Origin: Gemmatimonadota bacterium
GTDB lineage: Bacteria; Gemmatimonadota; Gemmatimonadetes; Gemmatimonadales; Gemmatimonadaceae
NCBI GenBank assembly: GCA_003223425.1
Contig: QHVA01000053.1
Location: forward strand, 1-42,120
DNA: 42,120 nucleotides
Direction: 5' to 3'
Both the position numbers and the translations under genes were made by a program. This document shows positions 8,841 to 15,949 of this stretch, piece after piece (position 1 is the first letter of the stretch; the number at the start of each line of letters is the position of its first letter). The notes under the pieces were generated by a model. The model did no database searches. It was not told the origin of the DNA and was given only the letters and a program-made list of their open reading frames with translations.

Positions 8841-9455
8841 ATGGCGCCAATCTTTGGCGTCATCATTTCCTACCTCGCCGGCTCGATACCGTCGGCATAC
8901 ATCGCCGGCAAATTGCGCGGCGTCGACCTTCGCAAGCACGGCTCGGGGAATCTGGGCGCAACCAACGTCGTGCGAGTGTTGGGATCGAGGATCGGCGCGG
9001 CAGTATTCATCGCCGATTTTCTGAAAGGATTTCTTCCCGTGTATTTTCTGCCGACGTACACCGACACGCTGAGGCCGGAATTGTGGGCATTGGTGTACGG
9101 CGCAGCCGCCATAGTGGGTCACGTCAAACCCATTTTTCTGCTCGGCAAGGGGGGAGGGAAAGGAGTCGCAACGGCGAGCGGTGTGTTCATGGCGCTCGCG
9201 CTCGTCCCAATGCTCGTTGCACAGGCGGTATGGATCATCGTCTTCTATTTCACTCGTTACGTGAGCCTCGCGTCCCTTCTGAGTGCGGTAGTGCTGCCGA
9301 TCGCGATTCTCGCGTTGTACCGCGACGCTCTCTCGCCGGTTTTCGTCGCCAGCGTGATCATCGTGCTGTTCGTGTTCTGGACGCACCGCGCGAATATTGG
9401 CCGTCTTCGCCGCGGTGAAGAGCATCGCTTTGTGAAAAAGGAAGCGGCATCCTGA
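8841..9455 (+). CDS. plsY: PlsY, acyl-phosphate:glycerol-3-phosphate acyltransferase
   Basis: A 204-residue inner-membrane protein with about five to six hydrophobic segments. Conserved cytosolic loops are GSIPSAYIAGKL, KHGSGNLGATNVVR and the phosphate-binding-like GKGGGKGVAT. PlsY acylates glycerol-3-phosphate from acyl-phosphate, the first step of phospholipid synthesis where PlsX/PlsY is used. It begins immediately after der and its stop overlaps gpsA by one base (TGATG). The next gene supplies its glycerol-3-phosphate substrate, a direct functional pairing. Confidence 0.96.
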   Translation: MAPIFGVIISYLAGSIPSAYIAGKLRGVDLRKHGSGNLGATNVVRVLGSRIGAAVFIADFLKGFLPVYFLPTYTDTLRPELWALVYGAAAIVGHVKPIFLLGKGGGKGVATASGVFMALALVPMLVAQAVWIIVFYFTRYVSLASLLSAVVLPIAILALYRDALSPVFVASVIIVLFVFWTHRANIGRLRRGEEHRFVKKEAAS

Positions 9456-10450
9456 TGCGCTGCGCGGTGGTAGGAGCCGGGGCGTGGGGTACCGCGCTGG
9501 CTGATCTTCTGGCGCGGAACGAACACGAAGTTTCGCTTTGGGCGTACGAAGCCGACGTCGTGGAATCGATCAACACGAAGCACGAGAACGTGAGATTTCT
9601 GCGCGGCTACCGGCTGTCGCCAGAGGTCAAGGCCGTGGGTGAAATCGGTCGCGCGGTTGAAGGGGCGGACCTTATTGCACTGGCGACTCCCTCCCATGTT
9701 CTGCGCGGAATCATTAAATCGGCGTCGAAATTCCTGCCACGCGTGGCGCCGGTCGTCGTGGCGACGAAGGGAATCGAGCGACAGACGCTGTGTCTGATGA
9801 CTGAGATCGTTGAGCAGGAGCTTCCGGGTGCAACCGTAGTCGCGTTATCCGGACCAAGCTTTGCCACCGAGGTCGTGAGCAGTCAACCTACAGCGGTAGT
9901 TGTCGCTTCCAAACAGAATGGAGCGGCCGGCATCGCGCAGCGCGCTTTCAGCTCGGCCTACTTCCGCACGTACACGCATACCGACGTGATCGGAGTTGAG
10001 CTTGGCGGCGCGCTGAAAAACGTGATGGCGGTGGCTACGGGTATCGCTGATGGGTTGGGGCTCGGCTTCAACGCGAGAGCTGCCCTGGTTACCCGGGGTC
10101 TCGCGGAAATGACGAGATTGGGCACGGCGCTGGGCGCGGAGCAAAGCACATTTGCTGGTCTGGCCGGACTCGGTGATCTGGTGCTGACGTGTACCGGCTC
10201 GCTAAGCCGCAACCGTGCCGTGGGCGTGGAGATAGGCAAGGGAAGAAAGCTGGAAGATGTTCTCAGGGACAGGGAAACCGTCGCGGAGGGAGTCATCACC
10301 GCGCAAAGCGCGCGCGAGCTGGCGGCGCGCGAGGGAGTGGAGATGCCAATCGTTGATACCGTGAATCGCGTTCTCTTCGAGGGACAGTCGGCTCGCAGCG
10401 CGATCGCGGCCCTCATGACGCGGGAGCTCCGAGCGGAGGTAGACCGATGA
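9455..10450 (+). CDS. gpsA: GpsA, glycerol-3-phosphate dehydrogenase (NAD(P)+)
   Basis: A 331-residue cytosolic enzyme. The N-terminal dinucleotide-binding loop is GAGAWGTALA. The mid-protein segments VVATKGIE and ALSGPSFATEV are typical, and the C-terminal catalytic domain has GGALKNVMAVATGIADGL with the conserved lysine. GpsA reduces dihydroxyacetone phosphate to sn-glycerol-3-phosphate for phospholipid head groups. It is coupled to plsY upstream (TGATG) and to the MerR gene downstream (ATGA). Confidence 0.97.
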   Translation: MRCAVVGAGAWGTALADLLARNEHEVSLWAYEADVVESINTKHENVRFLRGYRLSPEVKAVGEIGRAVEGADLIALATPSHVLRGIIKSASKFLPRVAPVVVATKGIERQTLCLMTEIVEQELPGATVVALSGPSFATEVVSSQPTAVVVASKQNGAAGIAQRAFSSAYFRTYTHTDVIGVELGGALKNVMAVATGIADGLGLGFNARAALVTRGLAEMTRLGTALGAEQSTFAGLAGLGDLVLTCTGSLSRNRAVGVEIGKGRKLEDVLRDRETVAEGVITAQSARELAAREGVEMPIVDTVNRVLFEGQSARSAIAALMTRELRAEVDR

Positions 10451-10824
10451 AAGCAAAAGAACCGGTGCAGGAATTCTTCTCCATCGGCGACGTATGCACG
10501 TTGACAGATCTGAAGCCACATGTGCTGCGCTACTGGGAGAGTCAGTTCAAGTTTCTTCATCCCGCAAAAAACCGCTCGGGCAACCGCGTTTATCAGCGAC
10601 GGGAGATCGAGCTCATCATGCTCGTGAAGCAGCTCCTGTACAGCGAGAAATACACGATCGACGGAGCGCGCCAGAAAATCGACGAGTATAGGAAAAGCGG
10701 GGAGCTTCGATCGGTGGCACGAGCGGCACTGGATTCGCAGGCGGTCGAATCGATGGAGAGTGACCTCCGCTCCATTCTGGCGATACTCGACGGACAGATA
10801 CCGGAAAAGGGGATTGAGAGTTGA
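10447..10824 (+). CDS. MerR-family helix-turn-helix regulator
   Basis: A 125-residue protein whose first 75 or so residues form a MerR winged helix: FSIGDVCTLTDLKPHVLRYWE, then a wing with NRSGNRVYQRREIE. A helix follows (YTIDGARQKIDEYR). The short C-terminal part lacks an obvious metal-binding cysteine set or large effector domain, so it is probably not a metal sensor. It overlaps gpsA (ATGA) and the next gene (TTGA). The position suggests it is co-expressed with phospholipid genes; its targets are unknown. No MerR-type 19-20 bp spaced promoter stands out nearby. Confidence 0.88.
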   Translation: MKAKEPVQEFFSIGDVCTLTDLKPHVLRYWESQFKFLHPAKNRSGNRVYQRREIELIMLVKQLLYSEKYTIDGARQKIDEYRKSGELRSVARAALDSQAVESMESDLRSILAILDGQIPEKGIES

Positions 10825-11498
10825 TCGAGCCGCTCGTCGTCGTCATGCCGGCGTACAACGCCGAGCCGACGCTCGCGAAAGTGGTGAAGGACGTAAGGAG
10901 GAACCTCCCGGGCGCCTGGATAATCGGCGTGGACGACGGGTCTACAGACGGATCCGGGCAATTGTTGCGCACTGTCGTAGATGAAACCATCGAGTTCGAC
11001 AAGAACCGCGGGAAAGGCGCAGCGCTGCGGGCCGGCTTCGACGCCGCGCTCAAGAAGGGCGCGGCAGCGGTGCTCACAATCGATTCAGACGGCCAGCACG
11101 ACGCAGCGTTCGCGCCCGCGATTGTCGGTGCTCTGGATCGGGCCGACATCGCGATCGGAACTCGGGACCTTTCGGGCAAGGCAGTTCCGAAGCACCGGCG
11201 GATAGCGAATATGATTTCATCCGCCGCCACACGCGCCGTTTCCGGCGGCAAGGTGCGCGACAGTCAGTCGGGGTATCGTGCAATCAAGGCGGAGGTGCTG
11301 CGGAAGGTGCAGGCGGTGGGCGACCGCTACGAGTTCGAGACGGACTTCATCATTCGTGCAGCACGTTCGGGATTCACGACTGTGAACGTACCGATCTCGA
11401 CTATCTATGGCTCGCCAAGCTACTTCCGCGAGTTTCGTGATGCGTGGCTGGTGATCAAGGTGTTGTGGCGGCATCGCGCCGGGATATTCAACCGTTGA
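10821..11498 (+). CDS. GT2-family glycosyltransferase (DPM1/polyprenyl-phosphate-sugar-synthase-like)
   Basis: A 225-residue GT-A fold enzyme without transmembrane segments. VVMPAYNA opens the domain, VDDGSTDGSG binds the nucleotide, IDSDGQHD is the DXD-like metal site, and SGYRAIK lies in the acceptor half. Length and motifs are close to dolichyl/polyprenyl-phosphate mannose or glucose synthases. The sugar and acceptor cannot be assigned. The start is TTG 10821, giving a TTGA overlap with the MerR stop, and the domain begins at once. The end overlaps surE the same way. Confidence 0.85.
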   Translation: MIEPLVVVMPAYNAEPTLAKVVKDVRRNLPGAWIIGVDDGSTDGSGQLLRTVVDETIEFDKNRGKGAALRAGFDAALKKGAAAVLTIDSDGQHDAAFAPAIVGALDRADIAIGTRDLSGKAVPKHRRIANMISSAATRAVSGGKVRDSQSGYRAIKAEVLRKVQAVGDRYEFETDFIIRAARSGFTTVNVPISTIYGSPSYFREFRDAWLVIKVLWRHRAGIFNR

Positions 11499-12256
11499 GG
11501 CTGCTCTGCACGAACGACGATGGCATCCTGGCACAGGGGCTCGCTTGCCTGATCGAAGCCGCCGAGCCACTCGGTGAAATAACCGTCGTCGCTCCGGATC
11601 GGGAACAGAGCGCGACGAGCCATTCTCTCACCCTTCACCATCCAATTCGTCCGATCGAGCGCGGCGAGAGAAGATTTCAGGTTGACGGCACGCCCACGGA
11701 TTGTGTAATGCTCGCCGTCGAGGCGCTGATGCCCGAGCGGCCCAACTTCGTCCTGAGCGGCATCAATCACGGGCAGAACATGGGTGAGGACGTGCTCTAT
11801 TCAGGAACGGTCGCCGCGGCCATGGAAGGATTGTCACTCGGCATTCCGTCGCTTGCCATCTCATTCGCTGGCGGCGACCTCCGAGCGGATGTGAGCATGC
11901 TACGCGACCAGATCGAGCCGTTGCGGAATCTTCTCGAGCACGTCATCTCGTTGCCCTCGTTTCCCGAGAACACGCTTTTGAACATCAATCTGCCGCCTTT
12001 GCGCGGGGACGACATCAAGGGCGTGCGACTCACGCGACTCGGAAGGCGAGTGTATTCGGATTCGCTCAAACCGATGCAGGACCCCTGGGGACGCCAGATC
12101 TACTGGATCGGTGGGGGATCGATTGCATGGTCGGGAGAGGAAACGTCGGATTTTCGCGCCATACAGGAAGGCTATATCTCAGTCACGCCTTTGCATCTTG
12201 ATCTGACTCATCACGCGATGCTCGCTTCGGCGGAGAGGTGGTGGCAGCAACCTTAG
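11495..12256 (+). CDS. surE: SurE, 5'/3'-nucleotidase
   Basis: A 253-residue protein beginning MRLLCTNDDGI, the family's invariant N-terminus with the metal-binding aspartate pair. REQSATSHSLT and SGINHGQNMGEDVLYSGT carry the other metal and phosphate ligands. SurE dephosphorylates nucleoside monophosphates and short polyphosphates. The ORF track begins at 11444. I choose TTG 11495 because it overlaps the previous stop as TTGA and puts the TNDDG motif at its normal position. The classic partner pcm follows with a 19-base overlap. Confidence 0.94.
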   Translation: MRLLCTNDDGILAQGLACLIEAAEPLGEITVVAPDREQSATSHSLTLHHPIRPIERGERRFQVDGTPTDCVMLAVEALMPERPNFVLSGINHGQNMGEDVLYSGTVAAAMEGLSLGIPSLAISFAGGDLRADVSMLRDQIEPLRNLLEHVISLPSFPENTLLNINLPPLRGDDIKGVRLTRLGRRVYSDSLKPMQDPWGRQIYWIGGGSIAWSGEETSDFRAIQEGYISVTPLHLDLTHHAMLASAERWWQQP

Positions 12257-12900
12257 AGTACGAGTACCGAGGTCCACGGCGCCGACTCGTCGAGCTGCTG
12301 CACGAACAGGGGATCAAGGATCTCGCGGTTCTCCACGCAATCGACCAGACGCCCCGCCATCTCTTCGTTCCCACCGGTGTTCGTCACCGCGCCTACGAAG
12401 ACTCTGCTCTGCCTATTGGAAACGGGCAAACCATTTCGCAGCCTTCGATTCACGCGCGATACCTCGAGCTGCTGAAGCTCAAGGGAAATGAGAAAGTGCT
12501 CGAGATCGGAACCGGATCGGGCTACCAGACGGCGCTGCTATCGAGGCTCGCGGCACAGGTATTCTCGATCGAGCGAATTCCCGCGCTTCTCGACTGCGCG
12601 CGGCGAACTATTCAGCAAATCGGCTTGCGCAACGTATCCTTCCTGCTCGGCGACGGAACACTCGGGTGGCGGCAGTACGCGCCGTACGATGCGATTTTGG
12701 TCGGAGCTGGAGCACCCGAAGTGCCATCGACCTACCACGAGCAATTGACTGAAGGTGGGCGGATTCTTATTCCACTCGGAGACAAAGATGAGCAAACTCT
12801 CTACATGTTCGCTCGCCGTGGAGAAGGGCTCGAACAAACCGAAATCGCTCCGGTGCGCTTTGTGCCGCTCGTCGGTAAATACAGCTGGGAGGATATGTAG
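12238..12900 (+). CDS. pcm: Pcm, protein-L-isoaspartate O-methyltransferase
   Basis: A 220-residue enzyme with the Pcm hallmarks: ALPIGNGQTISQPSIHA, motif I VLEIGTGSGYQTALLS, the DAILVGAGAPEVP segment and a late GGRILIPLG. It methylates isoaspartyl residues in damaged proteins using SAM, starting their repair. The start is GTG 12238 (or the adjacent GTG 12241), preceded by the purine-rich GGAGAGG inside surE. The surE-pcm pair is a widespread arrangement. The stop overlaps the next GTG (TAGTG). Confidence 0.95.
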   Translation: MVAATLEYEYRGPRRRLVELLHEQGIKDLAVLHAIDQTPRHLFVPTGVRHRAYEDSALPIGNGQTISQPSIHARYLELLKLKGNEKVLEIGTGSGYQTALLSRLAAQVFSIERIPALLDCARRTIQQIGLRNVSFLLGDGTLGWRQYAPYDAILVGAGAPEVPSTYHEQLTEGGRILIPLGDKDEQTLYMFARRGEGLEQTEIAPVRFVPLVGKYSWEDM

Positions 12901-13652
12901 TGTCGTCACTGCCAGACCGTCCATTCGTTCCGCACCGCACTCCGAAAGCAGCGAAGGAGCTAACGGGTCAATCTGACTTCCGGCTTTCGAGACCGTTCGT
13001 TCCTGGCGCCGCTGTTCCCGAGGTAAGCGGAATGGCTGCATTTACGAGCGACGCGTCCGTTGTCGCCCGGCTGGCGACAACAGCTACTGATGTCCAGGTT
13101 GAGATTCCGCCAATTGACGAATTCCTGAAGCGACCGAACACCTCGCGTGGTGAAGCATCGGTCTCAATTGAAAGCGCGTACGAATCTGAATCGCTGGAAG
13201 CGGTCGACGAGCTACCGCCAATCGAGCATTTCGTCGACCCGCTGCCTGAGATTGCCGCGTTCGCTCCGACGGACGAAGAAGCAACGGTAGGCACTCGAGA
13301 AAGTGCCTTCGCGGAACACGCTTCGAGCACCGACACGACCGCCGAGGGCGCTGAGACTGATTGGATCGAAACTGACTGGCAACAGTATGATTGGCGATCA
13401 GCTGCAGCATTGGGTGAAAGCGGCGTCCCGGATCTGGAGGCCTCAAACGCATGGGCCGAGACGGACTGGGAGGCTCGGCCGCAAGCTCGGCACGAGCAGC
13501 GACAGACCGCTGCTGATGCAATCGCAACCGCACTCGATCAGATTGCCGAGCGCATCCGAAACGGAGATCTCGCGGTTCCTTCTCCCGGAGCCGTAACCGA
13601 TCCGTCGGCAATCGCGGCAACGCTAGCTGTGCTGTTTGGAGTCCGTCGCTAG
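12900..13652 (+). CDS. Unrecognised acidic, probably disordered protein with repeated short motifs
   Basis: I recognise no family. The 250-residue product has no signal peptide or membrane segment. It carries three kinds of repeated short motif: RPFVP at residues 7-11 and 31-35; PPIDEF (70-75) and PPIEHF (106-111); and DW at 154-155, 159-160, 164-165 and 189-190, three of them as TDW. Between them the chain is rich in Ser, Thr, Ala, Asp and Glu, as in disordered linkers. The C-terminal 50 residues look ordered: a helix (TAADAIATALDQIAERIRNG) and then ATLAVLFGVRR. The start GTG 12900 overlaps the pcm stop; acyP starts six bases after its stop. The frame is intact across 750 bases inside an operon, which supports a real gene. 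A scaffold or adaptor role is only a guess. Confidence 0.75.
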   Translation: MSSLPDRPFVPHRTPKAAKELTGQSDFRLSRPFVPGAAVPEVSGMAAFTSDASVVARLATTATDVQVEIPPIDEFLKRPNTSRGEASVSIESAYESESLEAVDELPPIEHFVDPLPEIAAFAPTDEEATVGTRESAFAEHASSTDTTAEGAETDWIETDWQQYDWRSAAALGESGVPDLEASNAWAETDWEARPQARHEQRQTAADAIATALDQIAERIRNGDLAVPSPGAVTDPSAIAATLAVLFGVRR

Positions 13653-13658
13653 CGATCG

Positions 13659-13934
13659 ATGGAGAGCATCCACATCGAGATTCGTGGACGCGTGCAGGGA
13701 GTTGGATTCCGCTGGTTCGTCGTAGAAAAGGCGGAGGAACTCAGTCTTGCCGGCTGGGTGAGGAATACGTCTCACGGAAGCGTCGAGATCGCAGCAGCAG
13801 GTCAGCGCGACGCACTCGAGAGGTTTGAAGCCGCGATGAAACCGGGTCCGCGGGGCGCGCGAGTCGAGGAAGTACGGAGACTGGCCGCTATCACGCCAGA
13901 TTCTCTGCCAGCCCGGTTCGAGATCGTCCGCTAA
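13659..13934 (+). CDS. acyP: Acylphosphatase
   Basis: The 91-residue length is right for the small alpha/beta acylphosphatase fold. GRVQGVGFRWF carries the phosphate-binding loop and catalytic arginine, and WVRN carries the catalytic asparagine. The C-terminus ends FEIVR, close to the usual FxIxx. The enzyme hydrolyses acyl-phosphates such as acetyl- or carbamoyl-phosphate in the cytosol. It follows the unknown acidic protein by six bases and appears to be the last clear gene of this plus-strand run. Confidence 0.95.
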   Translation: MESIHIEIRGRVQGVGFRWFVVEKAEELSLAGWVRNTSHGSVEIAAAGQRDALERFEAAMKPGPRGARVEEVRRLAAITPDSLPARFEIVR

Positions 13935-14017
13935 TGGAGTCAAACGAAGACACTACAGTCGGACAGTTGCGGCGCGAACGTCCGACGCTGTCACCTGTCT
14001 CGGGCCCACACTTCTAG
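13934..14017 (+). CDS. Possible 27-residue small ORF
   Basis: An ATG overlaps the acyP stop as TAATG, the same coupling style seen across this window, and opens 27 codons (MESNEDTTVGQLRRERPTLS...). It is too short for the ORF track and resembles nothing I know. It may be a real peptide, a remnant of a longer gene, or chance. A 7-bp inverted repeat lies within it. Confidence 0.2.
   Translation: MESNEDTTVGQLRRERPTLSPVSGPHF
13958..13986 (+). terminator. Stem-loop after acyP, possible weak terminator
   Basis: GTCGGAC (13958-13964) and GTCCGAC (13980-13986) are perfect inverted repeats around a 15-base loop, giving a 7-bp stem. It stands 24 bases after acyP, before the tRNA gene. There is no T-run after it, so intrinsic termination is unproven. 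Confidence 0.3.
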
Positions 14018-14036
14018 AACGAACCTGCGCCGAGTA

Positions 14037-14052
14037 GATTCAGCGCTGAATC
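14037..14052. repeat. Perfect 16-bp palindrome upstream of tRNA-Arg
   Basis: GATTCAGCGCTGAATC reads identically on both strands with no central gap. It ends 44 bases before the first base of the tRNA gene, in the 79-base gap after the possible small ORF. A continuous palindrome of this length is typical of a dimeric regulator site or a cruciform, and it lies about where a promoter would be needed. No clear -35/-10 pair for the tRNA is visible. Confidence 0.5.
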
Positions 14053-14096
14053 CGCCGGCTCGGATGGAGTCGGCGAAGATCCGGATGGTGATCCTT

Positions 14097-14170
14097 GCCC
14101 CCGTAGCTCAGGTGGATAGAGCAGCGGTTTCCTAAACCGTTGGCCGGGTGTTCGAGTCACCCCGGGGGCA
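14097..14170 (+). tRNA. tRNA-Arg (anticodon CCU)
   Basis: A complete 74-base cloverleaf can be folded by eye. The acceptor stem GCCCCCG pairs with CGGGGGC and the discriminator is A. The D arm is GCTC/GAGC. The anticodon stem GCGGT pairs with ACCGT around loop TTCCTAA, giving anticodon CCU, which reads AGG arginine codons. The T arm is GGGTG/CACCC with loop TTCGAGT. The 3' CCA is not encoded (CTT follows), so it must be added enzymatically. Confidence 0.93.
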
Positions 14171-14207
14171 CTTACCCGCAACGAACACCCTAGAGCTCCA
14201 TAGCCGA

Positions 14208-14870
14208 ATGACGACACCGAAGATCCCGGCACGCAAGCAGTACGGCTCCGACGAAGAGTCGCTGACCGAATGGATCATGCTTCATAAGCGCGAAGTCACG
14301 TGGGCCCTCGTGGCGGTCGCCATCATCGTTGCCGGCGTCTGGTTCTACCAGCGCTCGCAGTCGATCAAGGCGCAACGGGCCGAGGCAGCCTACTTTCAGG
14401 CGCGCCAGTCTGCGGCGGCAGGGAATCTCCCCCTGGCCGTGTCCGATTTTCAAAAGGTGGTTAACCGCTACGAAGGAACACGAGCCGGCGCCCAGGCGGC
14501 CCTTTCGCTGGCTCAGACACTGTACGATCAGAAGAAGTTCAAGGAAGGAATCGCGGCGCTAAAAAAGGCGGAAGCAAAGGCTCCCCAGGAGTTCAAGGCG
14601 TCCATTCATGTCCTCGCGGCAGCCGGCTACGAAGAACTGAAAGATTTCATCGCGGCTGCGGGGGAGTACAAGTTGGCAGCCCAAACTACGCGTTTTCCGG
14701 CTGACAAGGCCGAGTACCAGGCATCCGCGGCTCGGGACTTTATGGCCGCCGGAAAGACTGACGAAGCCAAGGCGATCTGGACGGAACTGGCCAAGGACGA
14801 GTCGACTCCCGCTGCGGCCGAAGCCCGTGTCCGGCTGGGCGAGGCGGAAGCCAAACCGATGAAACCCTAG
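14208..14870 (+). CDS. Membrane-anchored TPR protein (YfgM/TPR_21-like)
   Basis: A 220-residue protein with a cytosolic N-terminus of about 40 residues, one transmembrane helix (WALVAVAIIVAGVWFY) and then helical TPR-like repeats rich in alanine and lysine (AEAAYFQARQSAAAGNLPLA, LSLAQTLYDQKKFKEGIAAL). This layout matches the YfgM type, an ancillary subunit near the SecYEG translocon that helps periplasmic protein folding. The ORF track start at 14148 lies inside the tRNA; ATG 14208 gives the natural N-terminus. The gene stands alone between the tRNA and a convergent operon. The specific partner is inferred only from fold type. Confidence 0.75.
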   Translation: MTTPKIPARKQYGSDEESLTEWIMLHKREVTWALVAVAIIVAGVWFYQRSQSIKAQRAEAAYFQARQSAAAGNLPLAVSDFQKVVNRYEGTRAGAQAALSLAQTLYDQKKFKEGIAALKKAEAKAPQEFKASIHVLAAAGYEELKDFIAAAGEYKLAAQTTRFPADKAEYQASAARDFMAAGKTDEAKAIWTELAKDESTPAAAEARVRLGEAEAKPMKP

Positions 14871-15091
14871 CTCGATTTCCAAGCTCAGGGGTCGGCATTC
14901 CCCGCGTTCAGCACATATGCGTATAAGATAGATTATGTAAACCAACCACCAGGTTTAAATGTGGAGAAGTCGATACTGTCCACTTCTCTACTGGGGAATT
15001 TCAATCAAGCTCGAGGGTTACTGAACGGACTTTAGAAATTACTTGAGCTTGGCCGCCCCCGACAGCAGCTCGCCGTCGGCGCGACAGTCTG
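14871..15091. other. Convergent intergenic region, no clear gene
   Basis: At 221 bases this is the largest gap in the window, lying between a plus-strand gene and the end of the long minus-strand operon. It holds an AT-rich patch (TATAAGATAGATTATG, 14922-14937) that could contain a -10 element, and the stem-loop annotated separately. A 21-codon ORF (ATG 14959 to stop 15024, plus strand, MWRSRYCPLLYWGIS...) overlaps the stem-loop. I cannot support it as a gene. Confidence 0.6.
14961..14991. terminator. Ten-bp stem-loop between convergent genes
   Basis: GTGGAGAAGT (14961-14970) pairs with ACTTCTCTAC (14982-14991) over ten base pairs, with one G-T wobble on the plus strand, around an 11-base loop. 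It lies 90 bases after the TPR gene stop and about 100 bases after the dapF stop on the other strand, where a bidirectional terminator is expected. There is no T-run on either side, so termination is plausible rather than shown. Confidence 0.4.
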
Positions 15092-15949
15092 TCAATCCAG
15101 ATCGCGAATTCGACCCTCGAAGACAATCCGGCCTTCCCCGCGGAGCGAGGGCAGCCATGCCTGTCCGTTGTGTTTCAGGCTCACGACCAGCGGTAGCGAG
15201 GACCTCGTCCAAAGAACGGTTTCGCTTGCCGATTCGCCCCACTCGGAGAGGATGATCGCGGTCGCGACAGCCCCCGTGCCGCAGGCGAGCGTTTCAGCTT
15301 CCACGCCTCGCTCGAAGGTCCGATAAGCGAACTCGCCGTTGGATCGCTTGGAAACAAAGTTGACATTTGCGCCGTCCGCGAGCGCTCGATGATGCCGGAG
15401 CTCGGCGCCTCGTCCTGCAACGTCGGCCGACTCGATATCGGGGACCTCAACTACCAAGTGAGGTACGCCGACCTTGGCGTAGCCGAGTCGCCGCTCCCCT
15501 GGCTTGAGCCCGAGATCTTTCGCGTCAGAGCGCACCTCTGTGACCGGTTCCAGGTCCACTTCGGGCAGATTGTCTCGGATTCTCGCTCGCAGCGAGCCTG
15601 CCGCGGTGTGCAAGAGGAATCCCCCTGCCTGGGCCATTCCAAGTTCCACCGCGAGTCGAGTGCTGCAAAGGCTGGCGTTGCCGCAAAGGGCGGCCTCAGA
15701 GCCGTCGCTATTATAGTAGCGCATGGCGACATCGCCATCGCCCGCCCGCTCGAGGAACACAACTCCATCGGCCCCGATGCCCGTGCCGCGTGCAGTCAGG
15801 GACCGGATGGTCTCGGCGTTTTCCAGACCTGCGGCCGCCCCCGCCCCCGTCCCCGCCGCCGCCGCGCTCGTTGTGGAGTCGAACACGACGAAGTCGTTTC
15901 CCGAGCCGGTAACTTTGAAAAAATGCTGGCCTTCTGGCCGCTGCACCAT
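15092..15949 (-). CDS. dapF: DapF, diaminopimelate epimerase
   Basis: A 285-residue enzyme with the DapF fold signatures. KVTGSGNDFVVFDS opens the protein. The first catalytic cysteine lies in SDGSEAALCGN and the second in ETLACGTGAVAT. It converts LL- to meso-diaminopimelate for lysine and peptidoglycan. The ORF track starts at 15976; I prefer ATG 15949, which overlaps the upstream glycosyltransferase stop as TGATG. Two oddities are visible: the first motif reads CGNASLC where most family members have CGNGxRC, and an Ala/Gly-rich insert (SAAAAGTGAGAAAG) follows the first strand. It is the last gene of the long minus-strand run. Confidence 0.88.
   Translation of the reverse strand: MVQRPEGQHFFKVTGSGNDFVVFDSTTSAAAAGTGAGAAAGLENAETIRSLTARGTGIGADGVVFLERAGDGDVAMRYYNSDGSEAALCGNASLCSTRLAVELGMAQAGGFLLHTAAGSLRARIRDNLPEVDLEPVTEVRSDAKDLGLKPGERRLGYAKVGVPHLVVEVPDIESADVAGRGAELRHHRALADGANVNFVSKRSNGEFAYRTFERGVEAETLACGTGAVATAIILSEWGESASETVLWTRSSLPLVVSLKHNGQAWLPSLRGEGRIVFEGRIRDLD

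Noticed and set aside
8484-9425. 313-codon antisense ORF across der and plsY
   Set aside because: Antisense to two well-recognised genes, with no recognisable domain.
14097-14170. tRNA-Arg as an integration site for a genomic island
   Set aside because: No direct repeat of the tRNA 3' end and no integrase next to it; flanking genes are ordinary.
15039-15242. 67-codon minus-strand ORF overlapping the dapF end (…GELLSGAAKLK)
   Set aside because: The tail looks faintly protein-like, but most of it is a shadow of dapF, which has a complete, family-typical C-terminus.
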